64,000 nt of DNA from Pseudomonas songnenensis (GTDB lineage Bacteria > Pseudomonadota > Gammaproteobacteria > Pseudomonadales > Pseudomonadaceae): contig NZ_RFFN01000002.1 in the NCBI RefSeq assembly GCF_003696315.1, positions 586,813 to 650,812 on the forward strand, written 5' to 3'. The first letter of the stretch is position 1. Every line of letters starts with the position of its first letter. Made by a program: the position numbers and the translations under genes. Shown here piece after piece: positions 46,403 through 56,122 of the stretch. The notes under the pieces were generated by a model. It was not told the origin of the DNA. It saw nothing but the letters and a program-made list of their open reading frames with translations, and ran no database searches.

Positions 46403-46493
46403 TGCTGCGAGAGCAGTACCTGAATGAATCAGATGCGTGCCATGCGGGCGCATCGCCGGCCGCAAGGCCCCAGCAAGATATAGGCATGTGAAC

Positions 46494-47321
46494 ATGGGTA
46501 TGCATCCCGTACAGGTGATTGCGGTGACCGGCGGCAAGGGTGGCGTCGGCAAGACCAACGTGTCGGTCAATCTGGCACTGGCACTGGCCGATCTCGGCCG
46601 GCGCGTGGTGTTGCTTGACGCCGACCTTGGCCTGGCCAACGTCGACGTATTGCTGGGGCTTACCACCAAGCGCACCCTGGCCGACGTCATTGCCGGAGAA
46701 TGTGATCTGCGCGACGTGCTGATCCAGGGGCCGGGCGGCATCCGCGTGGTGCCGGCTGCATCGGGTACGCAGAGCATGGTGCAGCTGTCTTCGCTGCAGC
46801 ACGCGGGCCTGATTCAGGCATTCAGCGAGCTGGGCGACGAGCTCGACGTACTGATCATCGACACCGCCGCAGGTATCGGCGATTCAGTGGTGAGCTTTGT
46901 GCGCGCCGCGCAGGAGGTGCTGCTGGTCGTGACCGACGAGCCGACGTCCATTACTGACGCTTACGCTCTGATCAAGCTGCTCAACCGTGACTACGGCATC
47001 AGCCGTTTCCGTGTGCTGGCCAATATGGCCCACGCCCCGCAGGAAGGCCGTAACCTGTTTGCCAAGCTGACCAAGGTGACCGAGCGTTTCCTGGATGTGG
47101 CGCTGCAGTATGTCGGCGCAGTGCCTTACGATGAAGCCGTGCGCAAGGCTGTACAGAAGCAGCGTGCGGTCTATGAAGCCTACCCGCGGTCCAAGTGCGC
47201 GCTGGCGTTCAAGGCCATCGCGCAGAAGGTTGATACCTGGCCTTTGCCCGCCACGCCGCGCGGTCATCTCGAATTCTTCGTAGAACGCCTCATCAGCCCA
47301 GCTCCACAAAGCCACGAATGA
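46494..47321 (+). CDS. fleN: Flagellar number regulator FleN (FlhG), 275 aa
   Basis: FleN is a MinD-like ATPase that limits flagellar number by restraining FleQ. The deviant Walker A motif GGKGGVGKTN is near residues 12-21, with LLDADLGLANVDVLLGL and the Walker B strand LDVLIIDTAAGIGDSV after it. The end RGHLEFFVERL is typical. ATG 46494 gives MGMHPVQVIAVTGG. The stop overlaps the fliA start. Confidence 0.96.
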   Translation: MGMHPVQVIAVTGGKGGVGKTNVSVNLALALADLGRRVVLLDADLGLANVDVLLGLTTKRTLADVIAGECDLRDVLIQGPGGIRVVPAASGTQSMVQLSSLQHAGLIQAFSELGDELDVLIIDTAAGIGDSVVSFVRAAQEVLLVVTDEPTSITDAYALIKLLNRDYGISRFRVLANMAHAPQEGRNLFAKLTKVTERFLDVALQYVGAVPYDEAVRKAVQKQRAVYEAYPRSKCALAFKAIAQKVDTWPLPATPRGHLEFFVERLISPAPQSHE

Positions 47322-48064
47322 CAGGTGCCGGATCCGCTATGTATTACAGCAAGGCTCAGGCAAAGGATGCTCAGTACCGCCTGATTGATCAGTACGCCCC
47401 GCTGGTCAAGCGAATCGCTTACCACCTGCTGGCGCGTCTGCCTGCCAGTGTGCAGGTCGACGATCTGATTCAGGCCGGAATGATCGGACTGCTGGAAGCA
47501 GCTAAGAAATACGACGCCGGCAAGGGCGCCAGTTTTGAAACCTATGCCGGTATCCGCATTCGCGGAACGATGCTCGACGAAGTCCGCAAGGGCGACTGGG
47601 CACCACGCTCGGTGCACCGCAATTCGCGGATGGTCAGCGAGGCGATCCGTGCGATCGAGGCGAAAACCGGTCGCGACGCTAAAGATCACGAAGTTGCGGC
47701 CGAACTTAAGCTAAGTCTCGATGAGTATTACGGCATTCTCGGCGACACGCTGGGCAGCCGCCTGTTCAGCTTCGATGATCTGCTGCAGGAGGGTGAACAT
47801 GGGGAGCTGCAGGAAGATGCTGCCAGCCTCCACCCGGAACCGTTCCGCGATCTGGAGGATGAACGCTTCCAGCAGGCCCTGGTTGATGCCATTGCCAACC
47901 TGCCCGAGCGCGAGAAGCTGGTGCTGTCGCTGTATTACGACGAAGAATTGAACTTGAAGGAAATTGGGCAGGTGCTGGGAGTCAGCGAGTCGCGTGTGAG
48001 CCAGTTGCATAGCCAGTGTGCTGCGCGCTTGCGTGCACGCCTCGGCGAATGGCGCGCCAATTGA
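47318..48064 (+). CDS. fliA: Flagellar sigma factor FliA (sigma-28), 248 aa
   Basis: FliA directs late flagellar and chemotaxis genes and is held by FlgM. Region 2 is YAPLVKRIAYHLLARLP to RGTMLDEVRKGDWAPRSV; region 4 is LNLKEIGQVLGVSESRVSQL near the end. The ATG at 47318 overlaps the fleN stop (ATGA); a second in-frame ATG at 47339 is also possible. Confidence 0.97.
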   Translation: MTGAGSAMYYSKAQAKDAQYRLIDQYAPLVKRIAYHLLARLPASVQVDDLIQAGMIGLLEAAKKYDAGKGASFETYAGIRIRGTMLDEVRKGDWAPRSVHRNSRMVSEAIRAIEAKTGRDAKDHEVAAELKLSLDEYYGILGDTLGSRLFSFDDLLQEGEHGELQEDAASLHPEPFRDLEDERFQQALVDAIANLPEREKLVLSLYYDEELNLKEIGQVLGVSESRVSQLHSQCAARLRARLGEWRAN

Positions 48065-48126
48065 CGATTGTTTGCGGTATGACGTGCTCGGTTTGCTGAG
48101 GCATTTTGGGACTTACGGAGGTCGAC

Positions 48127-48513
48127 TTGGACAAGAACATGAAAATCCTCATTGTCGATGACTTCTCGACGATGAGACGAATCATCAAGAACCTCCTGCG
48201 TGATCTGGGGTTCACCAACACCGCCGAAGCGGATGACGGTACGACCGCGCTGCCGATGCTCAAGAGTGGCAGCTTTGACTTCCTCGTGACCGACTGGAAC
48301 ATGCCGGGCATGAGCGGTATCGATCTGCTGCGCACCGTTCGTGCCGACGAGCGCCTCAAGCACCTGCCGGTGTTGATGGTGACCGCCGAAGCGAAGCGCG
48401 ACCAGATCATCGAAGCGGCACAGGCCGGGGTTAACGGCTATGTGGTCAAGCCTTTCACTGCCCAGGTGCTCAAGGAGAAGATCGAGAAGATCTTCGAGCG
48501 CGTCAACGGCTGA
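48127..48513 (+). CDS. cheY: Chemotaxis response regulator CheY
   Basis: A single receiver domain that binds FliM when phosphorylated. The acceptor is Asp56 in [10 protein letters not shown] (Asp52 if counted from the internal ATG 48139). The acidic pair is VDD near residues 10-12, and the Lys of KPF near the end is present. TTG 48127 is preferred because GGAGG at 48117-48121 is at correct distance; ATG 48139 would give the usual 124-residue form. cheZ follows. Confidence 0.93.
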   Translation: MDKNMKILIVDDFSTMRRIIKNLLRDLGFTNTAEADDGTTALPMLKSGSFDFLVTDWNMPGMSGIDLLRTVRADERLKHLPVLMVTAEAKRDQIIEAAQAGVNGYVVKPFTAQVLKEKIEKIFERVNG

Positions 48514-48536
48514 AGCAGCAACGCCGCGAGGGCACT

Positions 48537-49331
48537 ATGACGCAAGCAGACCAAAGCCTGGCAGAGTTCGAAGCGACTCTGAAGGCGCATGCACCCAAGT
48601 TGATCGAAAGTCTGCAGCAGGGTCGCTTCGATGAAGCGACGCAGATGTTCAATGAGCTCAATCAGGTGCGCAATCACGGGCTCTATCAGGAAGTTGGCAA
48701 GCTCACCCGCGAGCTGCACAACGCCATCGTCAAGCTGGAGATGGACACCTGCGCGACCGGCGGTGATCCGTCACCCATCACCGACGCGACTGATCGACTG
48801 TCGTACGTCGTGGAAATGACCGAAAAAGCCGCCAATCGCACCATGGATCTCGTCGAGGAATCCGCGCCGCTGGTGAACTACGTGAGCTACGAGGCCCAGA
48901 GCCTGACGGCTGACTGGCAGCGCTTCATGCGTCGCGACATGAATGCCGAGCAGTTCCGTGAGCTGGTCAAGCGCATCGACCAATACCTGCAGCGCAGCAT
49001 GAACGATGGCAGCCAACTGTCGCAGAACCTCAGTGAAATCATGCTTGCTCAGGATTTCCAGGATCTCACCGGTCAGGTGATCAAGCGGGTTACCCGTCTG
49101 GTAACCGAGCTCGAAAGCAATTTGCTCAATCTCGTTCTCATGGCGGGGCAGGTGGATCGCGTCGCTGGCATCCAGCACGACCGCGATGCCATGCGCGCCG
49201 AGCAAGAGCAGAAAAAACAAGAAAAAATGCCTTCCAACGGTGAAGGTCCGCAGATGCATGCCGATATGCGTGAAGACGTCGTTTCCGGCCAGGACGATGT
49301 CGATGATCTGCTTTCAAGCCTGGGCTTTTAG
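48537..49331 (+). CDS. cheZ: CheY-phosphate phosphatase CheZ, 264 aa
   Basis: CheZ ends the chemotactic signal by dephosphorylating CheY. The hallmark segment MLAQDFQDLTGQVIKRV lies near residues 169-185, where the catalytic Gln acts. The extreme C-terminus DDVDDLLSSLGF is the CheY-binding peptide. It lies between cheY and cheA. Confidence 0.96.
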   Translation: MTQADQSLAEFEATLKAHAPKLIESLQQGRFDEATQMFNELNQVRNHGLYQEVGKLTRELHNAIVKLEMDTCATGGDPSPITDATDRLSYVVEMTEKAANRTMDLVEESAPLVNYVSYEAQSLTADWQRFMRRDMNAEQFRELVKRIDQYLQRSMNDGSQLSQNLSEIMLAQDFQDLTGQVIKRVTRLVTELESNLLNLVLMAGQVDRVAGIQHDRDAMRAEQEQKKQEKMPSNGEGPQMHADMREDVVSGQDDVDDLLSSLGF

Positions 49332-49342
49332 GGGAAGTGAAT

Positions 49343-51514
49343 ATGAGCTTCGACGCCGATGAAGAAATCCTCCAGGACTTCCTGGTAGAGGCCGGCGAGA
49401 TTCTCGAACTATTGTCCGAGCAACTCGTGGAGCTGGAAAGCAGCCCCGATGACATGGCGTTGCTCAATGCGATTTTTCGCGGGTTCCACACGGTAAAGGG
49501 CGGTGCAGGGTTTCTTCAGCTCCACGAGCTGGTGGAGTGCTGCCACATCGCCGAAAACGTCTTCGACATCCTGCGCAAGGGTGAGCGTCGCGTCGATTCC
49601 GAACTGATGGATGTCGTTCTGCAGGCGCTGGACGCCGTGAACGAGATGTTCAGTCAGGTCCGCGAACGCGTCGAGCCGACTCCCGCTTCCCGTGAGCTAC
49701 TGGCCGCACTGGCGCGTCTTGCTGAGCCTGCCTCGGCCGACGAGCCCGCAGCACCGGTCGAATCGCCGGTCGCTGCCGAGCCACAGGCCGAGTCCGTCGA
49801 TGCCGAATTCGAGCAGATGCTCGCCGCCGTTCAGTCGCCAGACAATGAGCCGGCAGCGGAGCAGGTCAGCAGTGGTGGCGACGAGATCACCGACGACGAA
49901 TTCGAGTCGTTGCTCGATCAGCTGCATGGCAAGGGTCAGTTCTCGGTCAGTGCCGCCAGCGCTGCGCCTGAGCCGGAGGCCGTGGTTGCACCGGCGAGCG
50001 ACGAGATTACCGATGACGAATTCGAAGCGCTGCTCGATCAGCTGCACGGCAAGGGCAAGTTCGAGCCGGTAGGTAGCACAACTGCCGAGCCGGCCGCGCC
50101 AGCGGCCGCGGCGCCTGCGAGTAACGCCAGTGCAAGCGATGAGATCACCGACGACGAGTTCGAAGCACTGCTGGATCAATTGCACGGCAAGGGCAAGTTC
50201 GAGCCCGCGGTTGCCGAGGTAGCGGCTGCTGTGCCGAGCAAGCCGGAGCCCAAGCCTGAGCCCGCCCGTGCTGCCCCAGCCAAGGCTGCACCGGTTGCTG
50301 CTGTCAGCAAACCGGCGGCTGTTGTGGCTGAAAAAGCACCAGCCGAAGCCGAGACGACGGTGCGCGTGGATACCGCGCGCCTCGATGAAATCATGAACAT
50401 GGTCGGCGAGCTGGTGCTGGTGCGTAACCGCCTGGTGCGCCTGGGTTCCAATAGCGGCGACGAGGCCATGGCGAAGGCCGTGTCCAACCTCGACGTGGTC
50501 ACCGCCGACCTGCAGAGCGCGGTGATGAAGACGCGCATGCAGCCGATCAAGAAGGTGTTCGGCCGCTTCCCGCGGCTGGTACGCGATCTGGCGCGCAGTC
50601 TGAAGAAAGAGATCAACCTCGAGCTGGTCGGTGAAGAAACCGACCTCGACAAGAACCTGGTCGAGGCCCTGGCCGATCCGCTGGTGCACCTGGTGCGCAA
50701 CGCCGTCGACCACGGCATCGAGATGCCCGAGGAGCGCGAGGCCGCCGGCAAGCCGCGTACCGGTCGAGTGGTGCTGTCCGCCGAACAGGAAGGCGACCAC
50801 ATCCTGCTGATCATCAGTGATGACGGCAAGGGTATGGACGCCAACGTTCTGCGTGCCAAGGCCGTGGAAAAAGGCATGCTGGAGAAGGACGCGGCAGATC
50901 GGCTCAGCGATCTGGAATGCTACAACCTGATCTTCGCGCCTGGCTTCTCGACCAAGACCGAGATCTCCGACGTCTCCGGCCGTGGCGTCGGTATGGACGT
51001 GGTCAAGACCAAGATTTCCCAGCTCAACGGTACCGTCAACGTGTTCTCCACCAAGGGCCAGGGCTCGAGGGTGGTGATCAAGGTGCCGCTGACACTGGCG
51101 ATCATGCCGACGCTGATGGTGATGCTTGGCAATCAGGCTTTCGCCTTCCCGCTGGTGAACGTCAACGAGATCTTCCATCTCGACCTGTCGCGTACCAATG
51201 TCGTCGATGGCCAGGAAGTGGTGATCGTGCGTGACAAGGCGCTGCCGCTGTTCTATCTCAAGCGCTGGCTGGTCCAGAGTGCTGCCGAGGAAGAGCAACG
51301 CGAAGGTCACGTGGTGATTCTCAGCGTCGGCAACCAGAGCATCGGGTTCGTTGTGGATCAACTGGTCGGGCAGGAGGAGGTGGTCATCAAGCCACTGGGC
51401 AAGATGCTCCAAGGCACGCCTGGCATGTCCGGCGCAACCATCACCGGCGATGGCCGCATCGCTCTGATTCTCGATGTTCCGAGCATGCTCAAGCGTTACG
51501 CACGCCGGATTTGA
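49343..51514 (+). CDS. cheA: Chemotaxis histidine kinase CheA, 723 aa
   Basis: The Hpt domain contains the phosphorylated His49 in FHTVKGGAGF. The linker, residues about 125-340, holds three near-identical 21-residue repeats at 180-200, 220-240 and 266-286. Dimerisation, ATPase (N box LVRNAVDHGIE, G boxes SDDGKGMD and GRGVGMDVV) and CheW-like domains follow. ATG 49343 has GGGGA at 49331-49335 correctly placed; an in-frame GTG at 49337 is less likely. No separate P2 domain is obvious, so the repeats may take its place in CheY and CheB docking. Confidence 0.96.
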   Translation: MSFDADEEILQDFLVEAGEILELLSEQLVELESSPDDMALLNAIFRGFHTVKGGAGFLQLHELVECCHIAENVFDILRKGERRVDSELMDVVLQALDAVNEMFSQVRERVEPTPASRELLAALARLAEPASADEPAAPVESPVAAEPQAESVDAEFEQMLAAVQSPDNEPAAEQVSSGGDEITDDEFESLLDQLHGKGQFSVSAASAAPEPEAVVAPASDEITDDEFEALLDQLHGKGKFEPVGSTTAEPAAPAAAAPASNASASDEITDDEFEALLDQLHGKGKFEPAVAEVAAAVPSKPEPKPEPARAAPAKAAPVAAVSKPAAVVAEKAPAEAETTVRVDTARLDEIMNMVGELVLVRNRLVRLGSNSGDEAMAKAVSNLDVVTADLQSAVMKTRMQPIKKVFGRFPRLVRDLARSLKKEINLELVGEETDLDKNLVEALADPLVHLVRNAVDHGIEMPEEREAAGKPRTGRVVLSAEQEGDHILLIISDDGKGMDANVLRAKAVEKGMLEKDAADRLSDLECYNLIFAPGFSTKTEISDVSGRGVGMDVVKTKISQLNGTVNVFSTKGQGSRVVIKVPLTLAIMPTLMVMLGNQAFAFPLVNVNEIFHLDLSRTNVVDGQEVVIVRDKALPLFYLKRWLVQSAAEEEQREGHVVILSVGNQSIGFVVDQLVGQEEVVIKPLGKMLQGTPGMSGATITGDGRIALILDVPSMLKRYARRI

Positions 51515-51567
51515 TTCAGTCAGGCGGCGCGGCCCTCCGTTGGGCGCGCTGCCGCTAGGAGTGATGT

Positions 51568-52677
51568 ATGGCAGTCAAGGTCCTGGTGGTCGACGATTCC
51601 GGCTTCTTTCGCCGGCGCGTCTCGGAAATCCTTTCCTCTGATTCCAATATCCAGGTCGTCGGCACTGCCACTAACGGTCGTGAGGCGATTGACCAGGTGT
51701 TGGCGCTGAAGCCGGACGTCATCACCATGGACTACGAGATGCCGATGATGGACGGCATCACGGCCGTGCGGCAGATCATGCAGCGGTGTCCGACGCCCGT
51801 GCTGATGTTCTCTTCGCTGACACACGAGGGTGCGCGAGTCACGCTCGATGCGCTGGATGCCGGCGCGGTGGATTACCTGCCGAAGAATTTCGAAGACATT
51901 TCGCGCAACCCGGACAAGGTCAAGCAGATGCTTTGCGAAAAGGTGCATACCATTTCGCGGAGTAACCGGCGCTACAGCACCTTTTGCACCTCAAGCGTCA
52001 ATCCGCCTCCGGCTGCGTCGCGTGGTGCTGTGCCGAGCGCGTCCACCAATACGCTGCGCTCCACCAGTACGGCTCCCGCTGCGCCGGCTGCTCGTTCGCC
52101 TGCGCCCAAGCGCAAGGCATACAAACTGGTTGCCATCGGAACCTCCACCGGCGGCCCCGTGGCGTTGCAGCGCGTACTGACGCAGCTACCGGCCAGTTTT
52201 CCGGCGCCTATCGTGCTTATCCAGCACATGCCGGCGGCATTCACCAAGGCGTTTGCCGATCGCCTGGACAAGCTTTGCCGTATTCGTGTCAAGGAAGCCG
52301 AGGACGGAGATGTGCTACGTCCCGGGCTCGCGTTGCTGGCACCGGGTGGCAAGCAGATGATGATCGACTCGCGGGGTGCGGTGCGCATCCTGCCGGGCGA
52401 TGACCGCCTGAACTACAAGCCCTGTGTCGACGTGACCTTCGGCTCGGCTGCCAAATCCTTCCATGACAAGGTGCTCGCCGTGGTGTTGACCGGCATGGGT
52501 GCCGATGGGCGGGAAGGGGCGCGCTTGCTCAAGCAGAGCGGCAGCCAGGTGTGGGCGCAGGATGAAGCCAGCTGCGTGATCTATGGCATGCCGATGGCCG
52601 TGGTCAAGGCCAACCTCAGTGACGCCGTTTACGGTCTCGACGAGATCGGGCGCAACCTTGCCGAGGCCTGTATCTGA
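51568..52677 (+). CDS. cheB: Chemotaxis methylesterase CheB, 369 aa
   Basis: CheB removes methyl groups from chemoreceptors. A receiver domain with Asp55 in ITMDYEMP is joined by a Pro/Ala/Thr-rich linker to the methylesterase domain. The catalytic triad is seen in GTSTGGP (Ser), IQHMPAAF (His) and GMGADGREG (Asp). The stop shares bases with the motC start. Confidence 0.96.
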   Translation: MAVKVLVVDDSGFFRRRVSEILSSDSNIQVVGTATNGREAIDQVLALKPDVITMDYEMPMMDGITAVRQIMQRCPTPVLMFSSLTHEGARVTLDALDAGAVDYLPKNFEDISRNPDKVKQMLCEKVHTISRSNRRYSTFCTSSVNPPPAASRGAVPSASTNTLRSTSTAPAAPAARSPAPKRKAYKLVAIGTSTGGPVALQRVLTQLPASFPAPIVLIQHMPAAFTKAFADRLDKLCRIRVKEAEDGDVLRPGLALLAPGGKQMMIDSRGAVRILPGDDRLNYKPCVDVTFGSAAKSFHDKVLAVVLTGMGADGREGARLLKQSGSQVWAQDEASCVIYGMPMAVVKANLSDAVYGLDEIGRNLAEACI

Positions 52678-53417
52678 TGGATGTGCTCAGCCTTATCGGG
52701 CTGTTGCTGGCGTTCGTTGCCATTGTCGGGGGCAACTTCCTCGAAGGCGGCCATATCTCGGCGCTGCTCAACGGGCCTGCCGCCTTGATTGTGCTTGGCG
52801 GCACCTTGGGTGCGGTGCTGCTGCAGACCCCTATCGCCGTATTCATGCGCGCGATGGGCATCGCTCGCTGGATCTTCTTTCCGCCGCGCATCGACCTGGC
52901 CCGCGGCATCCTGATGGTGACCACCTGGAGCAATACGGCACGCAAGGAGGGGCTGCTCGGTCTTGAGCCTGTCGCCGAGACAGAGCCTGATCCCTATGCG
53001 CGCAAGGGCTTGCAGTTGCTGGTTGATGGCGCTGAACCGGAGGTGATCCGCAGCATCCTCGAAGTCGATCTGTATACGCAGGAAAGCCGCGACCTGCGTG
53101 CCGCCAAGGTCTACGAAAGCATGGGCGGCTACTCGCCAACAATCGGCATCATCGGTGCCGTGATGGGCTTGATTCACGTGATGGGCAACCTTGCAGATCC
53201 CAGTCAGCTGGGCAGCGGGATCGCCGTGGCGTTCGTCGCGACCATCTACGGCGTCGCGTTCGCCAACCTGCTGGTGCTGCCGATCGGCAACAAGCTCAAG
53301 AGCGTCGTCCAGCGGCAGACTGCCTATCGCGAGATGCTGCTGGAAGGCGTGCTATCCATTGCCGAGGGCGAGAATCCCCGTTCCATCGAGATGAAGCTGC
53401 AAGGCTTCATGGACTGA
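52677..53417 (+). CDS. motC: Flagellar stator protein MotC (MotA-like), 246 aa
   Basis: MotC is the ion-channel subunit of the second stator found in Pseudomonas. Four membrane helices are seen; the conserved GGYSPTIGIIGAVMGLIHVM near residues 148-167 and GIAVAFVATIYGVAFANL near 181-198 form the channel. It overlaps cheB by one base and is followed by motD five bases on. Confidence 0.95.
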   Translation: MDVLSLIGLLLAFVAIVGGNFLEGGHISALLNGPAALIVLGGTLGAVLLQTPIAVFMRAMGIARWIFFPPRIDLARGILMVTTWSNTARKEGLLGLEPVAETEPDPYARKGLQLLVDGAEPEVIRSILEVDLYTQESRDLRAAKVYESMGGYSPTIGIIGAVMGLIHVMGNLADPSQLGSGIAVAFVATIYGVAFANLLVLPIGNKLKSVVQRQTAYREMLLEGVLSIAEGENPRSIEMKLQGFMD

Positions 53418-53422
53418 CCGCC

Positions 53423-54265
53423 ATGGCCAGACGCAGAGCGCCGGAAGAGCACGAGAATCACGAACGGTGGCTGGTTTCCTACGCCGACTTCATTACGCTG
53501 CTGTTCGCCTTCTTCGTAGTGATGTACTCGATTTCCTCCATCAACGAGGGCAAATACAAGATCCTTTCGGACTCGCTCGTCGGCGTGTTCAATCAGGTCG
53601 ATCGCTCGGTCAAGCCCATTCCTATCGGTGAGGAGCGACCGCGTACCACCGAGCCCGATGTATCCCAGGTCGACGATCCATCCGCTCAGTCGGTATTGAA
53701 CGGGGAGCCGGTGTTCGATCCGCTGGAGCGTATTGCGCAGAGCATGCGCGAGACGTTCGGTGAGCTGATCGCCAACGAGCAACTGACGGTACGCGGCAAT
53801 GAACTGTGGATCGAAATCGAGCTGAACTCCAGCCTGCTGTTTCCCAGCGGAGATGCTCTGCCCAACGACCACGCATTCGCCCTCATCGAAAAGGTGGCCG
53901 GGATTCTGGCGCCTTTTGACAACCCGATTCATGTCGAGGGTTTCACCGATAACCTGCCCATCAGCACCGACAAGTTTCCGACCAATTGGGAGCTTTCTGC
54001 GGCGCGTGCCGGCAGCGTGGTACGAATGCTCGCGGCGCAGGGGGTGGATCCGTCACGGTTGGCAGCGGTGGGTTATGGCGAGTTCCAGCCAGTGGCTGAC
54101 AACGCGACCGCCGCCGGGCGGGCGCGTAATCGCCGGGTGATCCTCGTGGTATCGCGCAATCTGGATGTGCGCCGCAGCGTCAGCGGTATGGGCAGCAGCA
54201 ATGCACGACCTGACGAGGCGCTGCGTCGGGCTGGCACACAACCTGCACCGGCTCGAGCCATGTAG
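53423..54265 (+). CDS. motD: Flagellar stator protein MotD (MotB-like), 280 aa
   Basis: MotD anchors the MotCD stator to peptidoglycan. The single membrane helix contains the proton-binding Asp22 in WLVSYADFITLLFAFFVV. The C-terminal OmpA-like domain has VEGFTDNLPIS and LSAARAGSVVRML, with GYGEFQPVADN. The MotCD stator supports swarming and cyclic di-GMP control in P. aeruginosa. Confidence 0.96.
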   Translation: MARRRAPEEHENHERWLVSYADFITLLFAFFVVMYSISSINEGKYKILSDSLVGVFNQVDRSVKPIPIGEERPRTTEPDVSQVDDPSAQSVLNGEPVFDPLERIAQSMRETFGELIANEQLTVRGNELWIEIELNSSLLFPSGDALPNDHAFALIEKVAGILAPFDNPIHVEGFTDNLPISTDKFPTNWELSAARAGSVVRMLAAQGVDPSRLAAVGYGEFQPVADNATAAGRARNRRVILVVSRNLDVRRSVSGMGSSNARPDEALRRAGTQPAPARAM

Positions 54266-54354
54266 GCGTCTGTAGGCGCAATCGTCAAAAAAACACCGTC
54301 GCGTCACCCATGAGGGGGCGCAATGCCGGTCAGCAGCGAACCGGGTGGAAAAGC

Positions 54355-55143
54355 ATGAGAGTCTGGGCTGTAGCCAATCAAAAGGGTGGGGTGGGCAAGA
54401 CCACCACGTCGATCGCGCTGGCAGGTTTGCTGGCTGATTCCGGCAAGCGCGTAGTAGTGCTTGATCTGGATCCGCACGGCTCGATGACCAGCTATTTCGG
54501 TCACGATCCGGACAACCTGGAACATAGCGTCTTCGACCTCTTCCAGCATCAGGGCACCGTGCCTGAGGGATTGCCCTGGCAACTGCTGCTGGCTACCAGT
54601 CATGAGCGTATTTCGCTGATGCCTTCCAGTACCGTGCTGGCAACGCTGGAGCGCCAGTCACCCGGGCAGAACGGTCTTGGCCTGGTGATTGCCAAGAGTC
54701 TGTCGCAGCTGTGGCAGGACTTCGATTACGCGATCATCGACAGTCCGCCGCTGCTCGGTGTGCTGATGGTCAATGCCCTGGCGGCCAGCCAGCAGCTGGT
54801 CATTCCGGTACAGACCGAGTTCCTGGCGATGAAAGGCCTGGAGCGGATGGTCAGCACGCTGGCGATGATCAACCGTTCGCGCAAGCAGGCACTGCCGTAC
54901 ACCATCGTGCCGACGCTGTTCGATCGCCGGACCCAGGCCTCGATGAATACGCTTAAAGTCTTGCGCGCCGGCTATGCCGATCACCTCTGGCCCGCGTTCA
55001 TCCCCATCGACACGCGCCTGAGAGACGCCAGTCGTGCCGGCCTCACGCCTTCGCAGTTCGATCCGGCAAGCCGCGCTGTGCTCGCTTACCGGGCATTGCT
55101 CAAGCACCTGCTGGCGTCGCAAGCCGCGCCGCAGGTAGCGTGA
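54355..55143 (+). CDS. ParA-like ATPase for chemosensory array positioning, 262 aa
   Basis: A ParA/Soj-type ATPase with deviant Walker A KGGVGKTTTSIALAG near residues 10-24, and SPPLLGVLMVNALAAS at 123-138. In Vibrio and Pseudomonas the homologue (ParC) places chemotaxis arrays at the pole with ParP. It stands inside the che operon, not beside a plasmid-type parB. ATG 54355 follows GGTGGAA. Confidence 0.93.
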   Translation: MRVWAVANQKGGVGKTTTSIALAGLLADSGKRVVVLDLDPHGSMTSYFGHDPDNLEHSVFDLFQHQGTVPEGLPWQLLLATSHERISLMPSSTVLATLERQSPGQNGLGLVIAKSLSQLWQDFDYAIIDSPPLLGVLMVNALAASQQLVIPVQTEFLAMKGLERMVSTLAMINRSRKQALPYTIVPTLFDRRTQASMNTLKVLRAGYADHLWPAFIPIDTRLRDASRAGLTPSQFDPASRAVLAYRALLKHLLASQAAPQVA

Positions 55144-55230
55144 AATGCCGTGCCGCTCGGCGCCTGACAGCTCAAGTTTATCGCGCAGTTGGCCGATAGC
55201 CTGTTCAGATTCTCTTCTCGAGTTCGTTCC

Positions 55231-56040
55231 ATGAGCCGCACCGTCCTTACAGAAACCCGTTCCCAGCTGGCGCTGCAGTCCTATCTCGATGGGTTGCTGC
55301 AGGAGGCCGCCATCGAGCTGGCGGACTCGGTCAGCCAGGACGAGTTTCAGGCTGCCGTGCTCGAGGAGCAGCTGCGCGACACCCGCCAGATCCAGCCGCC
55401 GCGCCTGGAGATCGTCCAGCCGATACCGCCGACACCGCCTGCGGTCGTCACGCCTGAAGTGGCGCTGCCATCGACGCCGAGCGTCGAGCCGGTGGTAAAG
55501 GTGGAGGTGGCGCCACAGACTCCGGCTGCGCCCGTCGAGGTCACCGCTGACGGCCAGCCGGCCTGGGCGGAGGAGCCATTTGAATGCCTGCTGTTCGATG
55601 TTGCCGGTTTGACGCTCGCAGTGCCGCTGGTATGCCTGGGGTCGATCTACCCGTTGGCTGACCAGGAGCTCACACCGCTGTTCGGTCAGCCTGACTGGTT
55701 TCTTGGCATACTGCCCAGCCAGGCGGGCAATCTGAAGGTGCTCGACACGGCGCGCTGGGTCATGCCGGATCGTTACCGCGACGACTTCCGAGAGGGTTTG
55801 CAGTATGTGATTTCGGTTCAGGGCTACGAGTGGGGTTTGGCGGTGCATCAGGTCAGCCGCTCGATCCGCCTTGACCCCAGTGAAGTCAAATGGCGCACGC
55901 AGCGCAGCCAGCGCCCGTGGCTGGCGGGTACGGTGATCGAGCACATGTGCGCCCTGGTCGACGTGACCGCACTTGCCGAACTGATCGCCAGCGGAGCCGT
56001 CAAGCAGCTGTCAGGTTCCGCAAAGCCGCGAGCACACTGA
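55231..56040 (+). CDS. parP: CheW-domain coupling protein, ParP-like, 269 aa
   Basis: The N-terminal 50 residues are helical. A Pro/Val-rich linker at about 60-115 leads to a CheW-like domain at about 120-265, which contains AVPLVCLGSIYPL and WFLGILPSQAGNLKVLDTA. ParP holds the array to the ParC ATPase and prevents array break-up. The start at ATG 55231 has a weak ribosome site. Confidence 0.88.
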   Translation: MSRTVLTETRSQLALQSYLDGLLQEAAIELADSVSQDEFQAAVLEEQLRDTRQIQPPRLEIVQPIPPTPPAVVTPEVALPSTPSVEPVVKVEVAPQTPAAPVEVTADGQPAWAEEPFECLLFDVAGLTLAVPLVCLGSIYPLADQELTPLFGQPDWFLGILPSQAGNLKVLDTARWVMPDRYRDDFREGLQYVISVQGYEWGLAVHQVSRSIRLDPSEVKWRTQRSQRPWLAGTVIEHMCALVDVTALAELIASGAVKQLSGSAKPRAH

Positions 56041-56122
56041 ATACTTTCAAATATGGTCGCGCCCTGCGCGCGGCCCAGCGATAGAATCGACCGCCATAGC
56101 GGTAACTGAAGAAGGTGGGACT

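Noticed and set aside
49880-50200. Spaced DNA repeats considered as a CRISPR array
   Set aside because: They are in-frame protein repeats within cheA, only three copies, with coding sequence between them.
49697-51412. Minus-strand ORF of 571 codons across cheA
   Set aside because: Antisense shadow of a clear CheA gene.
54266-54354. Terminator after motD
   Set aside because: A run of A at 54287-54294 is present but no stem of useful length precedes a T run.
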